Assembly: GCA_956465555.1 (NCBI GenBank) | Contig: OY101115.1 | Coordinates: 4,502,120-4,566,119, forward strand | Direction of reading: 5' to 3' | DNA length: 64,000 bases | Origin: Nitzschia sp. pyKryTriq1 | Taxonomy: Eukaryota; Bacillariophyta; Bacillariophyceae; Bacillariales; Bacillariaceae | Shown: piece by piece, positions 42,301 to 50,832 of the stretch | How positions within the stretch are numbered: position 1 is the first letter of the stretch | Layout: the number at the start of each line of letters is the position of its first letter | The notes under the pieces: model-generated | Seen by the model: only the letters and a program-made list of their open reading frames with translations | What the model was told of the DNA's origin: nothing | The model's database searches: none | Program-made: the position numbers and the translations under genes

Positions 42301-43742
42301 GGGAGAGAATCACCGTAGTACGTTTCGAGGTGAGGATCTTCTGTACCATCAATGTGATGGTAGACGTCAACTTCAAACGCCTCGACACAAGGCTTGCAGA
42401 AGCAGTCATACTCCTCATTGTCATTGCAGCTCAATCCGATCTCGCTGCACCCCGAATGGAACTCGTCTTCGTGCCTCTTGAAGTGTCCCTCGGGGCATGT
42501 GATACCCTCGTATAGATTTGTAGGGCGTGTACACGCCCAGTTGCCCTTGTGGTCTTGGACCAAGAAGCCAGCTTCTTGCTGCACGGATCGAAGTTCGAAA
42601 TACGAGCGTGCAGTACGAAAGCCCGAAATCTTGCTTATATGTGCAGCCGCTTCAGCGAGGTCAGCAAGGTAATTCGTCACCTCGCAAGCGGCATCTATAT
42701 CGAAATCTTGTGGGGACAAGCTGTCGCAGTACTCTGCCGTGTTGGTTTCGAGACAGATCGATCGAAGTTCGCCAACGTGGGCAAAATGGCTAAACGCAAG
42801 CAAAGCGTTTTGAACTTCTGCTTGAACGTCCCCTGGGACACTGGGAAGGGCCGCAAAGGGCCACTCGGGGAAAATGTCAGTCGAGTGGAGGAAGGGAAAG
42901 AGCTCGCCTGAATCCATGACATAGATCTTCGGTTCGATGATCTTGAACAGGTCAGGATCGACGAGATTACCTTCCTCGTCCCTTGTCAGCTCAATCTGAT
43001 CGGTTCGAATAAAACCAACATCGAATCGACCACTGATCAAACCCTGTACGACATCTTTTTGATCCTTGGTGAACACAACTTGCTTGGGGTCGTTGACATA
43101 GGACATGCCCGCCTTTTCCATCTCGTAGATCTGCATTTGACCTCCCATAAGATCAATGATGGCACCAGCTCCAATAACCTTGTCTTTGAGGTCAGCGATG
43201 GTGTTAATGTCGTCGTTGTCATGGCGAACAGCGATGACACCGCCATAAACGTCGAGATCGAAGGTACGACCTCGGGTCTCGAGCTCCTTGATGACAGTTG
43301 CCAAAGCGCTTGCGCCCACTTGAGTACCAATGCAGGAGTATACTCCGGGATTGGCGTAGAAAAAGTCCATTTCTTCATTTTCAATTGCGGTGAAAATCCC
43401 TTCAAAGAAGTAAGGGATCACATTGAATTCGATCGGAGGATCGAATTTCGTGCCGGCTGTTGCGGTTAGGTAGTCTCCTAAAGCCATCTCCACCTCCTCT
43501 AGGGCAGCATCCAAGCCACGAGTTGCATGAACTCCGATCGTGTAGGAAGCCTTGTGAATATATGGGTCGAATTTGATCTTTTCCGTTCCGCAGGAATCAG
43601 CTCCCGCACTATTGGTGACGAATGCTTGTTCGTCTACACCCTCTGGGATGATGGTTGAATTCTGGAGATTCGCCGCCAGTCCCAAAGTAGCAGCGCTTGG
43701 CAATACTGCGATGCCGAATAGCAAGTGGAATGAGAATGTCAT
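39396..43742 (-). CDS. Receptor guanylyl cyclase with PhnD-like sensor, Cys-rich stalk and protein kinase domain
   Basis: Single exon, 1448 residues. Signal peptide (1-23); a PhnD/phosphonate-type periplasmic-binding domain (about 58-330: YTIGVHATRG, DFFYANPGVYSCI, GGVIAVRHDND, LKDKVIGAG, GRFDVGFIRTD); a Cys-rich stalk (about 405-600); one membrane helix (about 611-634). The kinase (about 655-1040) has GQGGFGVV, VAVK, HGDLKAKN, ADFGF and APEYL, so all catalytic residues are present, unlike the pseudokinase of animal receptor cyclases; it carries a charged insert of about 110 residues after VAVK. The cyclase (about 1090-1275) has both metal aspartates (FSDIVGF, ETIGDAY), the guanine-type Glu in KVETIGD, and NPRYGLFGDTVNTASRME with the transition-state Asn and Arg. 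Gly replaces the usual Cys in RYCLFGD. An acidic/Ser-rich tail follows. Predicted output: cGMP upon ligand binding at the surface. The ligand is unknown. Confidence 0.9.
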   Translation of the reverse strand: MTFSFHLLFGIAVLPSAATLGLAANLQNSTIIPEGVDEQAFVTNSAGADSCGTEKIKFDPYIHKASYTIGVHATRGLDAALEEVEMALGDYLTATAGTKFDPPIEFNVIPYFFEGIFTAIENEEMDFFYANPGVYSCIGTQVGASALATVIKELETRGRTFDLDVYGGVIAVRHDNDDINTIADLKDKVIGAGAIIDLMGGQMQIYEMEKAGMSYVNDPKQVVFTKDQKDVVQGLISGRFDVGFIRTDQIELTRDEEGNLVDPDLFKIIEPKIYVMDSGELFPFLHSTDIFPEWPFAALPSVPGDVQAEVQNALLAFSHFAHVGELRSICLETNTAEYCDSLSPQDFDIDAACEVTNYLADLAEAAAHISKISGFRTARSYFELRSVQQEAGFLVQDHKGNWACTRPTNLYEGITCPEGHFKRHEDEFHSGCSEIGLSCNDNEEYDCFCKPCVEAFEVDVYHHIDGTEDPHLETYYGDSLPGCEKMSICGTIEQGESITLRIYDNLVRNGAQIEVVANAGDQRRTLELTEVPGSKGHGFEFTVTDKTVQVQVIDIIVDGEPISQSPIRVIVRDYDCEAEYGHGSHRVPDEEGNCVCAGNTYELGGSCLESAYFFLIIFSAVFIALGVLVFVYLGYKKQQSDSIWHINAEELHFNEPPEIIGQGGFGVVILGQYRGTKVAVKRVLPPVVARKGSTSLTSSGQLSTDSAEQVVGGASAEIPKTTTTTKKESKKSAMKKGKNVKFGENSGDIESQSFSQDKRGSMSASNRSWERLIMAHHSDNDILKILESATASDHGSGTLMASVTKSQSVLLRCLPMWARFDAHSRRVNEFVVEMRMLSRLRHPCITTVMGAVVSNKVDPMLVMEYMEYGSLYDLLHNETMTPGGEIILQVIRDIVQGIQFLHASKPPILHGDLKAKNILVDSRFRAKVADFGFSHFKTAKQRNILQGTPFYMAPEYLRRRSEYTQACDIYSLAMIIYEIYARQSPFDGEDPRKILPKVCHPRLNKRPNIPESMPPKMVELMKKCWSANAFFRPTAKDMDYVLVEMNSKDTEPLETAKDAIAKNMKRKPTSLYDVFPKHIADALNAGKKVEAESHETVTIVFSDIVGFTTISQKFSPMKVSTMLDRLYQAFDNLANKYHIFKVETIGDAYMGVTNLDGSEFETHAKQCAEYAQDAIRAASKILIDEDDPSLGCVQIRVGINSGPVVSNVIGSLNPRYGLFGDTVNTASRMESNSMPGKVHCSFSTAQLLIQQAPDIPLKLRGMINVKGKGKMKTYWVGDDNLVEGPVPPPMMPTDEVSLEPVTEREEDDPTLTEREEDDVSPAPTDDYHLAENDPTKTTKDCPAKLVLEKQDSGENNSHATHSTHISTGSSHSQHSFSTSNKDHFVEVHCRDEMGTHQAQIQMDGSVRKIAPQYSCDTTISEVTTTGDVNEVQEHLAEQLRELSDLYAC

Positions 43743-44871
43743 TGTCCTCGATTTAGGTTTGAATCTCGGAAGATGATGGCGATCCTTGATTGCTTTTTGG
43801 TTTGATTCTAATTTATTTTATGGCATCCATCGCTCGCTGTTGGGTGCTATCGGCTCTTCGTTAATCTGGTGTGGTTGATGCGATGCGGGATGCTGGGGAG
43901 ACGAGATTTTTGGTGGTCCTTTTCGAGTTCGCAATTACTCCAAAAATAGGCCCAAAACGGGTCGATAAATTCTTCAATAGCCCTTCTGCGTCACAATAAA
44001 TCTGAACCTAAATGTTGGTGCGGCCGGCGGCTTCGCGTTTTTCGAAAGGCAGCGCTATTAGACGAGTCTACCCATGGTTCCAATCAATTCCTCGGTGTTC
44101 GCTTATTGGCATGAGCTCGTGTTGTAGCTTGGTTGTAGCTGATGTTGAAGAGTAGATTGCTTAAGCCCGGTGGTCACATGACCCTCATCGTTAAATGAAT
44201 TGCATCGTTCTTTTGATTGCCTTCGTGTTCCATCCCACCGGACGGGCCCAAACACACACGTACTGTACGCAGCTGCACACCCACCCGCGTTATTGTTATT
44301 GTCTTCTTCTTCTCGCAACAACAAAATGCGAAGGAGGGAAGCCATAGCAGTGCCGGACCGACATGTTGAAATACTACTGCTACTACTACTACTACTACTA
44401 CTACTAGTATTAGTTGCTACTAGTAGTAATAGACTACTGAAACGGTACCGGCACACTTTTGGGGGGGCGAAACAGGAAACCGAAGACTGGCACGAGGGCG
44501 GGAAACCTTTGGCGCTTGCTGCTCAGAGGTTCAGAGCTAATATACGACGAACATAATGACTTCTACTTCTTCTTCTTCGACACACAACACACAGGGCTGA
44601 CGCGAAAAGGTGCCTCGTACGTATCCTTCTACTCGTGCGGGTCGCAATAAGCCGCCCCGATAGATGCAGAGCGATACTAGTGACTGGATACTACTTCGAT
44701 ACCGGTACGGTACTATCATACACACGAAGCTAACAATGGTACTACTAGTAGTAGGACGAAATTCAACTGACGACTCGTCGATCCTTCTACTACATAGTAC
44801 TACTACTAGCTGCTGCTGCTACTAGTAGACTAGTAGACTATAACAAAACTATCATTATTCTTCGGTTATTA
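43743..44871. other. Intergenic region with (CTA)n runs
   Basis: Promoter of the cyclase gene and 3' flank of the kinase gene. A (CTA)n microsatellite lies at about 44370-44406 and more TAC/TAG strings occur near 44740-44840. Short frames have no recognisable product. Confidence 0.45.
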
Positions 44872-46773
44872 TTATTTTTTCTTTTGAAAAAAAAAGCCAA
44901 ACGAATGAGCCCGCTTGGGTATCTTGCGCTGCTGTTGCTGCTGCTGCTGCTGTTCTTTGGAATTGGTGATGGTATTACCATTCGTTGCCGCCGTCATCTT
45001 CACGCTAATATTCGTCGTCGATCTGCTGGCGGGTGGCATGCTATGTACAGACAGTCCCATTCCACTCGATACGGAGGAATCCAAAAAGTCTCTTTCATCT
45101 GCTGCTGCTGCTTCTCCACAAATAATGATTTGTTCCAATTCTTGTTCCATTTCCTTGGCCGTAGGTCGATCGTCCGGTTTCGTCGCCCATCCTCTGGTAA
45201 TGACGGATGATTTATGGTTTCTCAATCGTTTTACTGGAATTCCCGACACGGATGGTCGCCACTGTCCTTTGGCGACACGTTGTTGGATTTGTTCCATCGT
45301 TTGAAACCGTGCCATGGGCAAATCCAAGGTACACAATTCCCACAGGACCATGGCCATGGAATACACGTCACTTTTGAGTTGCGTTCCCTGACTCAGTAGA
45401 ATCTCCGGTGCCATGTAACACACACTTCCTGCAATATCATCCTGGGGGACAGTGTCTACAATGCGGGCCAATCCAAAATCAAAGAGTTTGACCGTATGGT
45501 GGTGGGTGGCATCAAAACCAATATTTTCCGGTTTCAAATCTCGCAAGACGATTCGATGAGAATGTAAATATTCCATGGCACTCAATACGGGCAAGGCAAT
45601 CGTCAAGAGACGTTGCAAGACGGCATCTTTGGAAAGTAAATCACAGTTACGTCGTCGTCGTGCTCGTCGTTCGTGTTGTTGTTGTTGTTGTTGCATTATT
45701 TGACGCCGCCACTCGCCGAGTTTATCCAATAACGTCGTTTCCATAATTTCCAATAACAAAAAGGCTCCATCGGTGGTTTGATACGATTCTCCCAGTGACG
45801 ACGAATTATTATTATTGTGGTGGAACGACGACGACGACGACCATCCCCGCAGTTGAATAATATGTTCATGTCGGACACGGGATAGAATGAGAGCCTCGAC
45901 TTGTAAATCCATGGCATTAAAGAGGAATTCCTGCGTTTCCGAAATCGCCTTGGCCTTGAGACATTTGAGAGCGTAATGTTGTGGTTGTTGTGGTTGTGGT
46001 TGTTGTGGCGTTGCAGTAGTAGTAGTAGTAGTAGTAGTAGTATCAGCAGTAGTAGTAGTAGTATTTTGGCTTTTGCTTTTGCTTGCCACTTGCACTTGAA
46101 ACACAAAGGAAAAAGCGCCTTCGCCCAAGACGGTTTCAATAGAAATATCGGCCCACGACAATAACATGGGCATTGTTGCTGCTGCTGCTGCTGCTGCTGC
46201 TGTTGTTGTTGTTGTTGTCAAAGGGGACGGCGATAATGCGGATGCGGATGCTACTGCGGATGCCGATGCTGATCCTTCTTTCTCATTGCCACCAACGATG
46301 CTGCGCCGGGGTGTAGTATTGATTGGTGGTGGTACCGGTACCGGTACCGGTAGAAGTAGTGGCGGCGGCAAAACCTTGTCGTACTGTTGTTTCATCTCGG
46401 CTTCCCATTGATTCAGTTCTTGGACAATCTCGGGAGTAGCGACATGAGCAAACGGTAATACCGGAACAGCAGAGGCGGTGGATGACGTTGTGGATGTTGA
46501 TGATGATGATTCTACTGCTGCTACCGCTGCTACCGCTTCCATCATATTAGCAGTATTATTAGTATCATCTTCGCACGACGTGTCACTGTAATCCGCATCC
46601 TCCGACGCCAAACAGGGGAGTGATGCGGGGCCTTGTTCTCCTGCTTTGTTTTCGTTTTCGTCTTTGTCTTGTTCTTGTTCTTGTTCTTTTGTTGAAGGAG
46701 GAGGAGAATTCGTCGTGACATTATTGGCGTCCACGCAGGGAAAGAGGTTCGATAACAGTTCGTGTGCCATCAT
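44872..46773 (-). CDS. TKL-like protein kinase with long disordered N-terminus
   Basis: Single exon, 633 residues from the ATG at 46773. The first 210 residues are acidic, Ser/Thr- and Ala-rich with a polyproline/valine stretch (LLLPVPVPVPPP). The kinase domain follows: LGEGAFSFVF (Gly loop), YALKCL (Lys), VLRDLKPENIG (catalytic loop, with Leu where His is usual in HRD), FDFGLAR (DFG), SVCYMAPEILL (APE) and DVYSMAMVLWELC. Inserts rich in Thr and Gln interrupt the N-lobe and the region before the catalytic loop. The C-terminus carries a Gln run and ends in KRAHSFGFFFQKKK. All key residues except the HRD His are kept, so it is probably active. Substrates unknown. This type is expanded in diatoms. 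Confidence 0.85.
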   Translation of the reverse strand: MMAHELLSNLFPCVDANNVTTNSPPPSTKEQEQEQDKDENENKAGEQGPASLPCLASEDADYSDTSCEDDTNNTANMMEAVAAVAAVESSSSTSTTSSTASAVPVLPFAHVATPEIVQELNQWEAEMKQQYDKVLPPPLLLPVPVPVPPPINTTPRRSIVGGNEKEGSASASAVASASALSPSPLTTTTTTAAAAAAAATMPMLLSWADISIETVLGEGAFSFVFQVQVASKSKSQNTTTTTADTTTTTTTTTATPQQPQPQQPQHYALKCLKAKAISETQEFLFNAMDLQVEALILSRVRHEHIIQLRGWSSSSSFHHNNNNSSSLGESYQTTDGAFLLLEIMETTLLDKLGEWRRQIMQQQQQQHERRARRRRNCDLLSKDAVLQRLLTIALPVLSAMEYLHSHRIVLRDLKPENIGFDATHHHTVKLFDFGLARIVDTVPQDDIAGSVCYMAPEILLSQGTQLKSDVYSMAMVLWELCTLDLPMARFQTMEQIQQRVAKGQWRPSVSGIPVKRLRNHKSSVITRGWATKPDDRPTAKEMEQELEQIIICGEAAAADERDFLDSSVSSGMGLSVHSMPPASRSTTNISVKMTAATNGNTITNSKEQQQQQQQQRKIPKRAHSFGFFFQKKK

Positions 46774-47597
46774 GGTGGTCAATATTAGTCTGACGATGAT
46801 GATGATGATGATGATGATGCAATGGCAATGATGTAGCAGACGGAAGTGTTTTGCTTGCGACTACTCTCTATACTCTCACTTTGGAAGAGAGAGATGAGAG
46901 AGACAAAACCAACTTCTTGTGCTTGTGGCGGCACATCCTACCGGTACCTGGTACATACGGCGCGGGTCGCGGTACTGTGCTCCTGCAGTGCGTGGGCGAT
47001 TTTATTGGAGGAAAAAACGAAAACGCGAAAAAAAAACGAAAATGCAGGGTCTTCATGCATGGAGATGGGAATGCATGATGAGGAGGCGAAGCAGAAACCC
47101 ACGATCTTCATTATTTAACACTTCCAGTCAATTCGTTAAGTAACGAAGAGGAAACATGTTAAGTATTTCGTGTCGCATGCATGTGGCTGTCTTGCTTCTT
47201 CCCGGCTCTATTATTATCTGCCCAAAATACTATCAACGCCAGCGGGATGACGAATCTTCGGGCTTCGCCAGCCGCTGGCTCCAGTTGTTTCAGGGGGTGG
47301 AATCTGGAATCATCGAATCAATCATCTGAAAAAGCCGCTCGACAATAGAGATGCGCTTTTCCTGCGCGCGCGAGCGGCACATTCCAAACTCCATCCAAAA
47401 AATCCAAAACTCCAAACGATGATGTTTTTTGCATGATGCGATGATTCTTCCTTTATCTCCGCATCACAGATATATTATATTGACATAGTCCACTACCAGC
47501 ACCTACCGCAAACAACAATAACAATAACAATAACAACAACAACAACAATAACAATAACAATAACAATAACAATAACAACAACAACAACAATAACAAC
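46774..47597. promoter_or_regulatory. Divergent intergenic region with (GAT)n and (AAC/AAT)n tracts
   Basis: Separates the kinase and nitroreductase-like genes, which are transcribed apart. A (GAT)n run lies at 46795-46818. An 86-bp AAC/AAT tract (about 47510-47596) runs right up to the start codon at 47598 and is probably the 5' leader of that gene. No gene supported between. Confidence 0.5.
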
Positions 47598-48854
47598 ATG
47601 ATGAAACATAACCACCACTCGATGATTTGGCTGGCTTCTGCTGCTGCTGTTGTTGCTGCTTCCATCATTACCTTTTCTACTACTACTACTACGGGAGCAG
47701 CAGCTTCCGCTTCAGCAGCAGGCAGCCGATCATTCTTCTTCTTTGTCTTCTTCGCCAACGCGTACGTCACTCCTCCCATCGTCGCTCACAATCCCTATAG
47801 CAAACAGCAGCAGCAGCAGCAACAACAACAACCATCCTCTTCTCTCTTTCTTTCCCAAGAATCATCATCAACATCATCAACATCAACATCACCACCATCA
47901 TCGTCTCCCTTGTTTTTATTATCAGTCGATCAAGCCCTCCAATCACGATATGCTTGTACTCGCTTTCAACGATTCGATGGTATCCGCAACAACACTACCA
48001 CCACGGCATCGATCAGTAATACGACCGTCGTCCAAGCCGCCTTGCAAGCCTTGGATGTGGCGCGTCGGGCACCCAGCGGCTTTAATGCACAACCGTACAA
48101 ATTATTGGTCGTCTCGGATCCTCAACAAAAACAAGCCATGGCCCAGTATTGTATTGGACGCAATGCTCATCGCGTCCGTGATTCGGATTGTACCGTCCTC
48201 TTTCTTGCCGATCGACAATCGATGCGAGAATTAAAGCACTATCGAACAGAACTATTGTTTTCTCCTCGAAGAAAAGAACAAGCCCAAAAATGGAAAGACA
48301 AAAATAGTAAATGGGCCTTGCTCAAAATACAAGTATTGGTCGGAATGTTTTCTCAAGGCTGGCCCTTTCCACATTGTATCAGTGGCCCGATCAGTTGGAC
48401 CTTTCGTCTCGCAATGCGAGTCGCTTCCTGGATGACACGGAGACGACTCGTCCTTCCTACCCTAACCAGTGCCGAAACATGGTCCCAAAAGAATACCATG
48501 CTCGTCGCCATGGCGTACCTGTTGGCATGTACCAGTCGCAATCTAGCCACGTGTCCTATGGAAGGCTACTCGACCTGGGGGATTCGACGCGCCCTTCAAA
48601 TCCCACGACGATATACCATTCCATTGATTGTCGCAACAGGGACGCCGTATCACCACTCTGGACGACCTACTACCACTACAACTACTACCACTGATGACGT
48701 TAATGATATCAAGGCCTCATCGTCGGACGATGCGGGCATGTCCCATGGAACGACTCCAGAGACGGCTACCTTACGCTATCCCACCGATCAAGTCATCTTT
48801 CAAAATCATTTTCGGGGTCCACGAGAAACGGCACAAAATGAAGAACAAGAATGA
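47598..48854 (+). CDS. Nitroreductase-like flavoprotein with N-terminal targeting region
   Basis: Single exon, 418 residues. The first 60 residues hold hydrophobic stretches (IWLASAAAVVAASIITF; FFFFVFFANAYV) that could be a signal anchor or a plastid-type leader. A Gln run and Ser-rich linker follow. The nitroreductase fold (FMN, NAD(P)H-dependent) begins near residue 112: SVDQALQSRYACTRF, ARRAPSGFNAQPYKLLVVSDP and DCTVLFLADR, matching the conserved RR.R.F, APS..N.QPW and V.FVL.D patterns, and ends around residue 365 (IPLIVATGTP). The C-terminal 50 residues are Thr-rich and polar. Substrate unknown. Localisation is uncertain. Confidence 0.8.
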   Translation: MMKHNHHSMIWLASAAAVVAASIITFSTTTTTGAAASASAAGSRSFFFFVFFANAYVTPPIVAHNPYSKQQQQQQQQQPSSSLFLSQESSSTSSTSTSPPSSSPLFLLSVDQALQSRYACTRFQRFDGIRNNTTTTASISNTTVVQAALQALDVARRAPSGFNAQPYKLLVVSDPQQKQAMAQYCIGRNAHRVRDSDCTVLFLADRQSMRELKHYRTELLFSPRRKEQAQKWKDKNSKWALLKIQVLVGMFSQGWPFPHCISGPISWTFRLAMRVASWMTRRRLVLPTLTSAETWSQKNTMLVAMAYLLACTSRNLATCPMEGYSTWGIRRALQIPRRYTIPLIVATGTPYHHSGRPTTTTTTTTDDVNDIKASSSDDAGMSHGTTPETATLRYPTDQVIFQNHFRGPRETAQNEEQE

Positions 48855-48951
48855 ATAAAATAATATTACTTTTGTTTTGTTTTGTTTTTGTTTGTCGTTG
48901 GTGGTACTGTATAGGAGCAGAACCACCATTGGTCGTCGACTACGTACTAGT

Positions 48952-49024
48952 AGTATATCGTAAAGCAGCGAAAAAGTGCACTGTCTATTTTAGTTGCTAC
49001 CTTGACGGTCGAGAGCAATTAATC
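48952..49024 (+). repeat. Conserved ~73-bp dispersed sequence, copy B
   Basis: Matches the reverse complement of 29583-29655 (see there). It begins about 100 bp after the nitroreductase-like stop codon. Confidence 0.7.
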
Positions 49025-49231
49025 TAGTACGTAGTAGTGCGGCCATTTTTGTTTATAGAGTTTGTTGTTGAGGGGCGGATTTGCTGCGGGCACGGTCAAC
49101 GCGCTACTAGTACGACCTATTAAAAACTAGCCCTCGTCCAAGCTAGCTTGCAACAGGAGGAGACCACCACTCACGAATCATCATCCAAAGCACATGGACG
49201 AGCGTTCGTACCGGTACACGACAAAATGAAT

Positions 49232-49660
49232 GTGCGCGAATCCCCCCCCATCTGCCGCCCGCATTCGCGCCCTTCTACTTAACGAAACATTTTAAATCTC
49301 TTTCACCGGGGCGGAACCCTCCGCGGATCACCCCGTGTCACAAAAAATGTCTCAACGGTACTCAAATTCCAAACTTCACCTGTCATTTGCGCACTTTTGC
49401 ACAAATCCCCCCCCATTCGCGCCCCCATACGACACGGAGAGGACAACATGCAATTAACACCACTTTATAATGAAATCCCACTTCTCGCACCGCATTCGCG
49501 CCCCCGCATTCGTTCACCAGAGACGCCACCTCGAAGCTCGCCCCGCACTCTCAACCATCATTCTCTCCTCACATCCTCCACCTCCATTCTCGCCCTTCCC
49601 CCCCACGCCTGCCCGCTCCCGAGTCGGCACCGCTCCTGTCCCACCACCACCCCAGTCACT
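49232..49660 (+). repeat. CATTCGCGCCC / CGAATCCCCCCC motif-rich stretch
   Basis: Short strings of the form gcgaatccccccccat and cattcgcgccc recur at about 49236, 49261, 49401, 49419, 49490 and 49505. The complementary strings gggcgcgaatg and gcgagaatgggg dominate 50336-50606. The two stretches are thus roughly inverted to each other. Confidence 0.5.
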
Positions 49661-49933
49661 AATAATACGCCATCTTCAATCGTAGATTTAACTGTTTTCA
49701 AACGCTCCGATCGCTGAATAATATTTCTCGAATGCTATTAAAATAGTATTTATTATTGTCGCCGGACGTGTAACAGTTGTAGAGCCAGCCCGTCAATGAT
49801 GAAGCGATGCGACGACGATTCATTCACACAACAAGTATATCACCGGTACCTCTACCGACAATACCGGCACACAATGGGCCGAAACGCAAACCCACCAAGA
49901 AAATGAGCAGTGAAATAATGATTAGAGCGAGAC

Positions 49934-50099
49934 TTGCCGACAACAATCATAAGAACCGTTGGGACGATATAGCGGTTTCGGAAACGGGTGGTGCGATAAG
50001 GAATCAAACGGTTTATTTGCCGACAACAATCGTAAGAACCGTTGGGACGATATAGCGGTTTCGGAAACGGGTGATGCGATAAGGAATCAAACGGTTTAT
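49934..50099 (+). repeat. 83-bp tandem duplication
   Basis: Two consecutive units (49934-50016 and 50017-50099), from ttgccgacaacaatc to caaacggtttatt, with only two differences seen. They contain no recognised gene. Confidence 0.85.
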
Positions 50100-50335
50100 T
50101 GTTGGATGCGATATGAGCGGTGATTGGCGTTGTATTTTATTATAGCGCTGTGCGATGAATGTGTCGTCCGTTTGCGATGATTGTAACGGAAAATATTATT
50201 GTTACCGGTAATACGCAAGCGACGCGGTGTTAGAGTAGAGATATAATAATGCGATGTGAATGCAACGGTTGTATTATTATTATAATGAAGAGCATCGCAA
50301 TAATGGAATATGAGAGAGGATCCGGGGCGCGGATG

Positions 50336-50606
50336 GAGGGCGAGAATGAGTGTGAAAACGGGCGAGAATGGGATGGCATTCGCGTACTTTGGTGAGGGCG
50401 AGGATGTGAGGCGAGAATGGTGGGGGATTCGCGACCGGGCGCGAAAGGTTGGCGAGAATGGGGGGGGATTCGCGCCTTCTCAAGAGGGGCGCGAATGAAT
50501 ATAAAAAAGTGCGAGAATGAAGTGCGAGAATGGGATGGCATTTGCGCAGGTGCGCGAATGCGGGCCAAAAAAGGGCGAGAATGGGGGGGTTTTCGCGCAC
50601 ATTCAT
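50336..50606 (+). repeat. GGGCGAGAATGGG / GCGCGAATG motif-rich stretch
   Basis: At least ten copies of gcgagaatg or gcgcgaatg variants spaced 15-40 bp apart. It is the counterpart, in opposite orientation, of 49232-49660. Confidence 0.5.
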
Positions 50607-50832
50607 TTTGTCGTGTATTATAGTAGCTGGGGGTCAGTCAGTAGCAGCTACTACTACTACTGCTGCTACTACTACGTTCAGTGCAGTTCAGTTCAGTTCT
50701 TCCTTTTTGATTCGTCCGGACCACACCATCCAACAATGTCCTAATACTAGTACTAAGTAGATATATCACCAGCTGAAGATGATGATGGAGGAGGCATTAT
50801 AATATAATCTAATCTAATATACTGTGATAGTA

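Larger units (their letters stand above)
48855..50832. other. Intergenic accessory region
   Basis: Nearly 2 kb without a supported gene. It holds copy B of the conserved 73-bp sequence, two stretches packed with CATTCGCGC-type motifs in opposite orientation, and an 83-bp tandem duplication, listed separately. The frames on both strands here follow from the repeat composition. Confidence 0.5.

Noticed and set aside
43743-44100. A possible cluster of receptor genes beyond the guanylyl cyclase
   Set aside because: No second cyclase or PhnD-like frame is present on either side.
46774-46782. Starts upstream of the first ATG in several genes (46782, 52530, 60923, 24501, 20911)
   Set aside because: These are NTG codons; nuclear genes of this kind normally start at ATG, and the ATG chosen in each case fits the anchor, leader or finger that follows.
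50230-50623. Arg/Pro/Ser-rich frames on both strands
   Set aside because: They arise from the GCGAATG-type motif array and are open in several phases at once.
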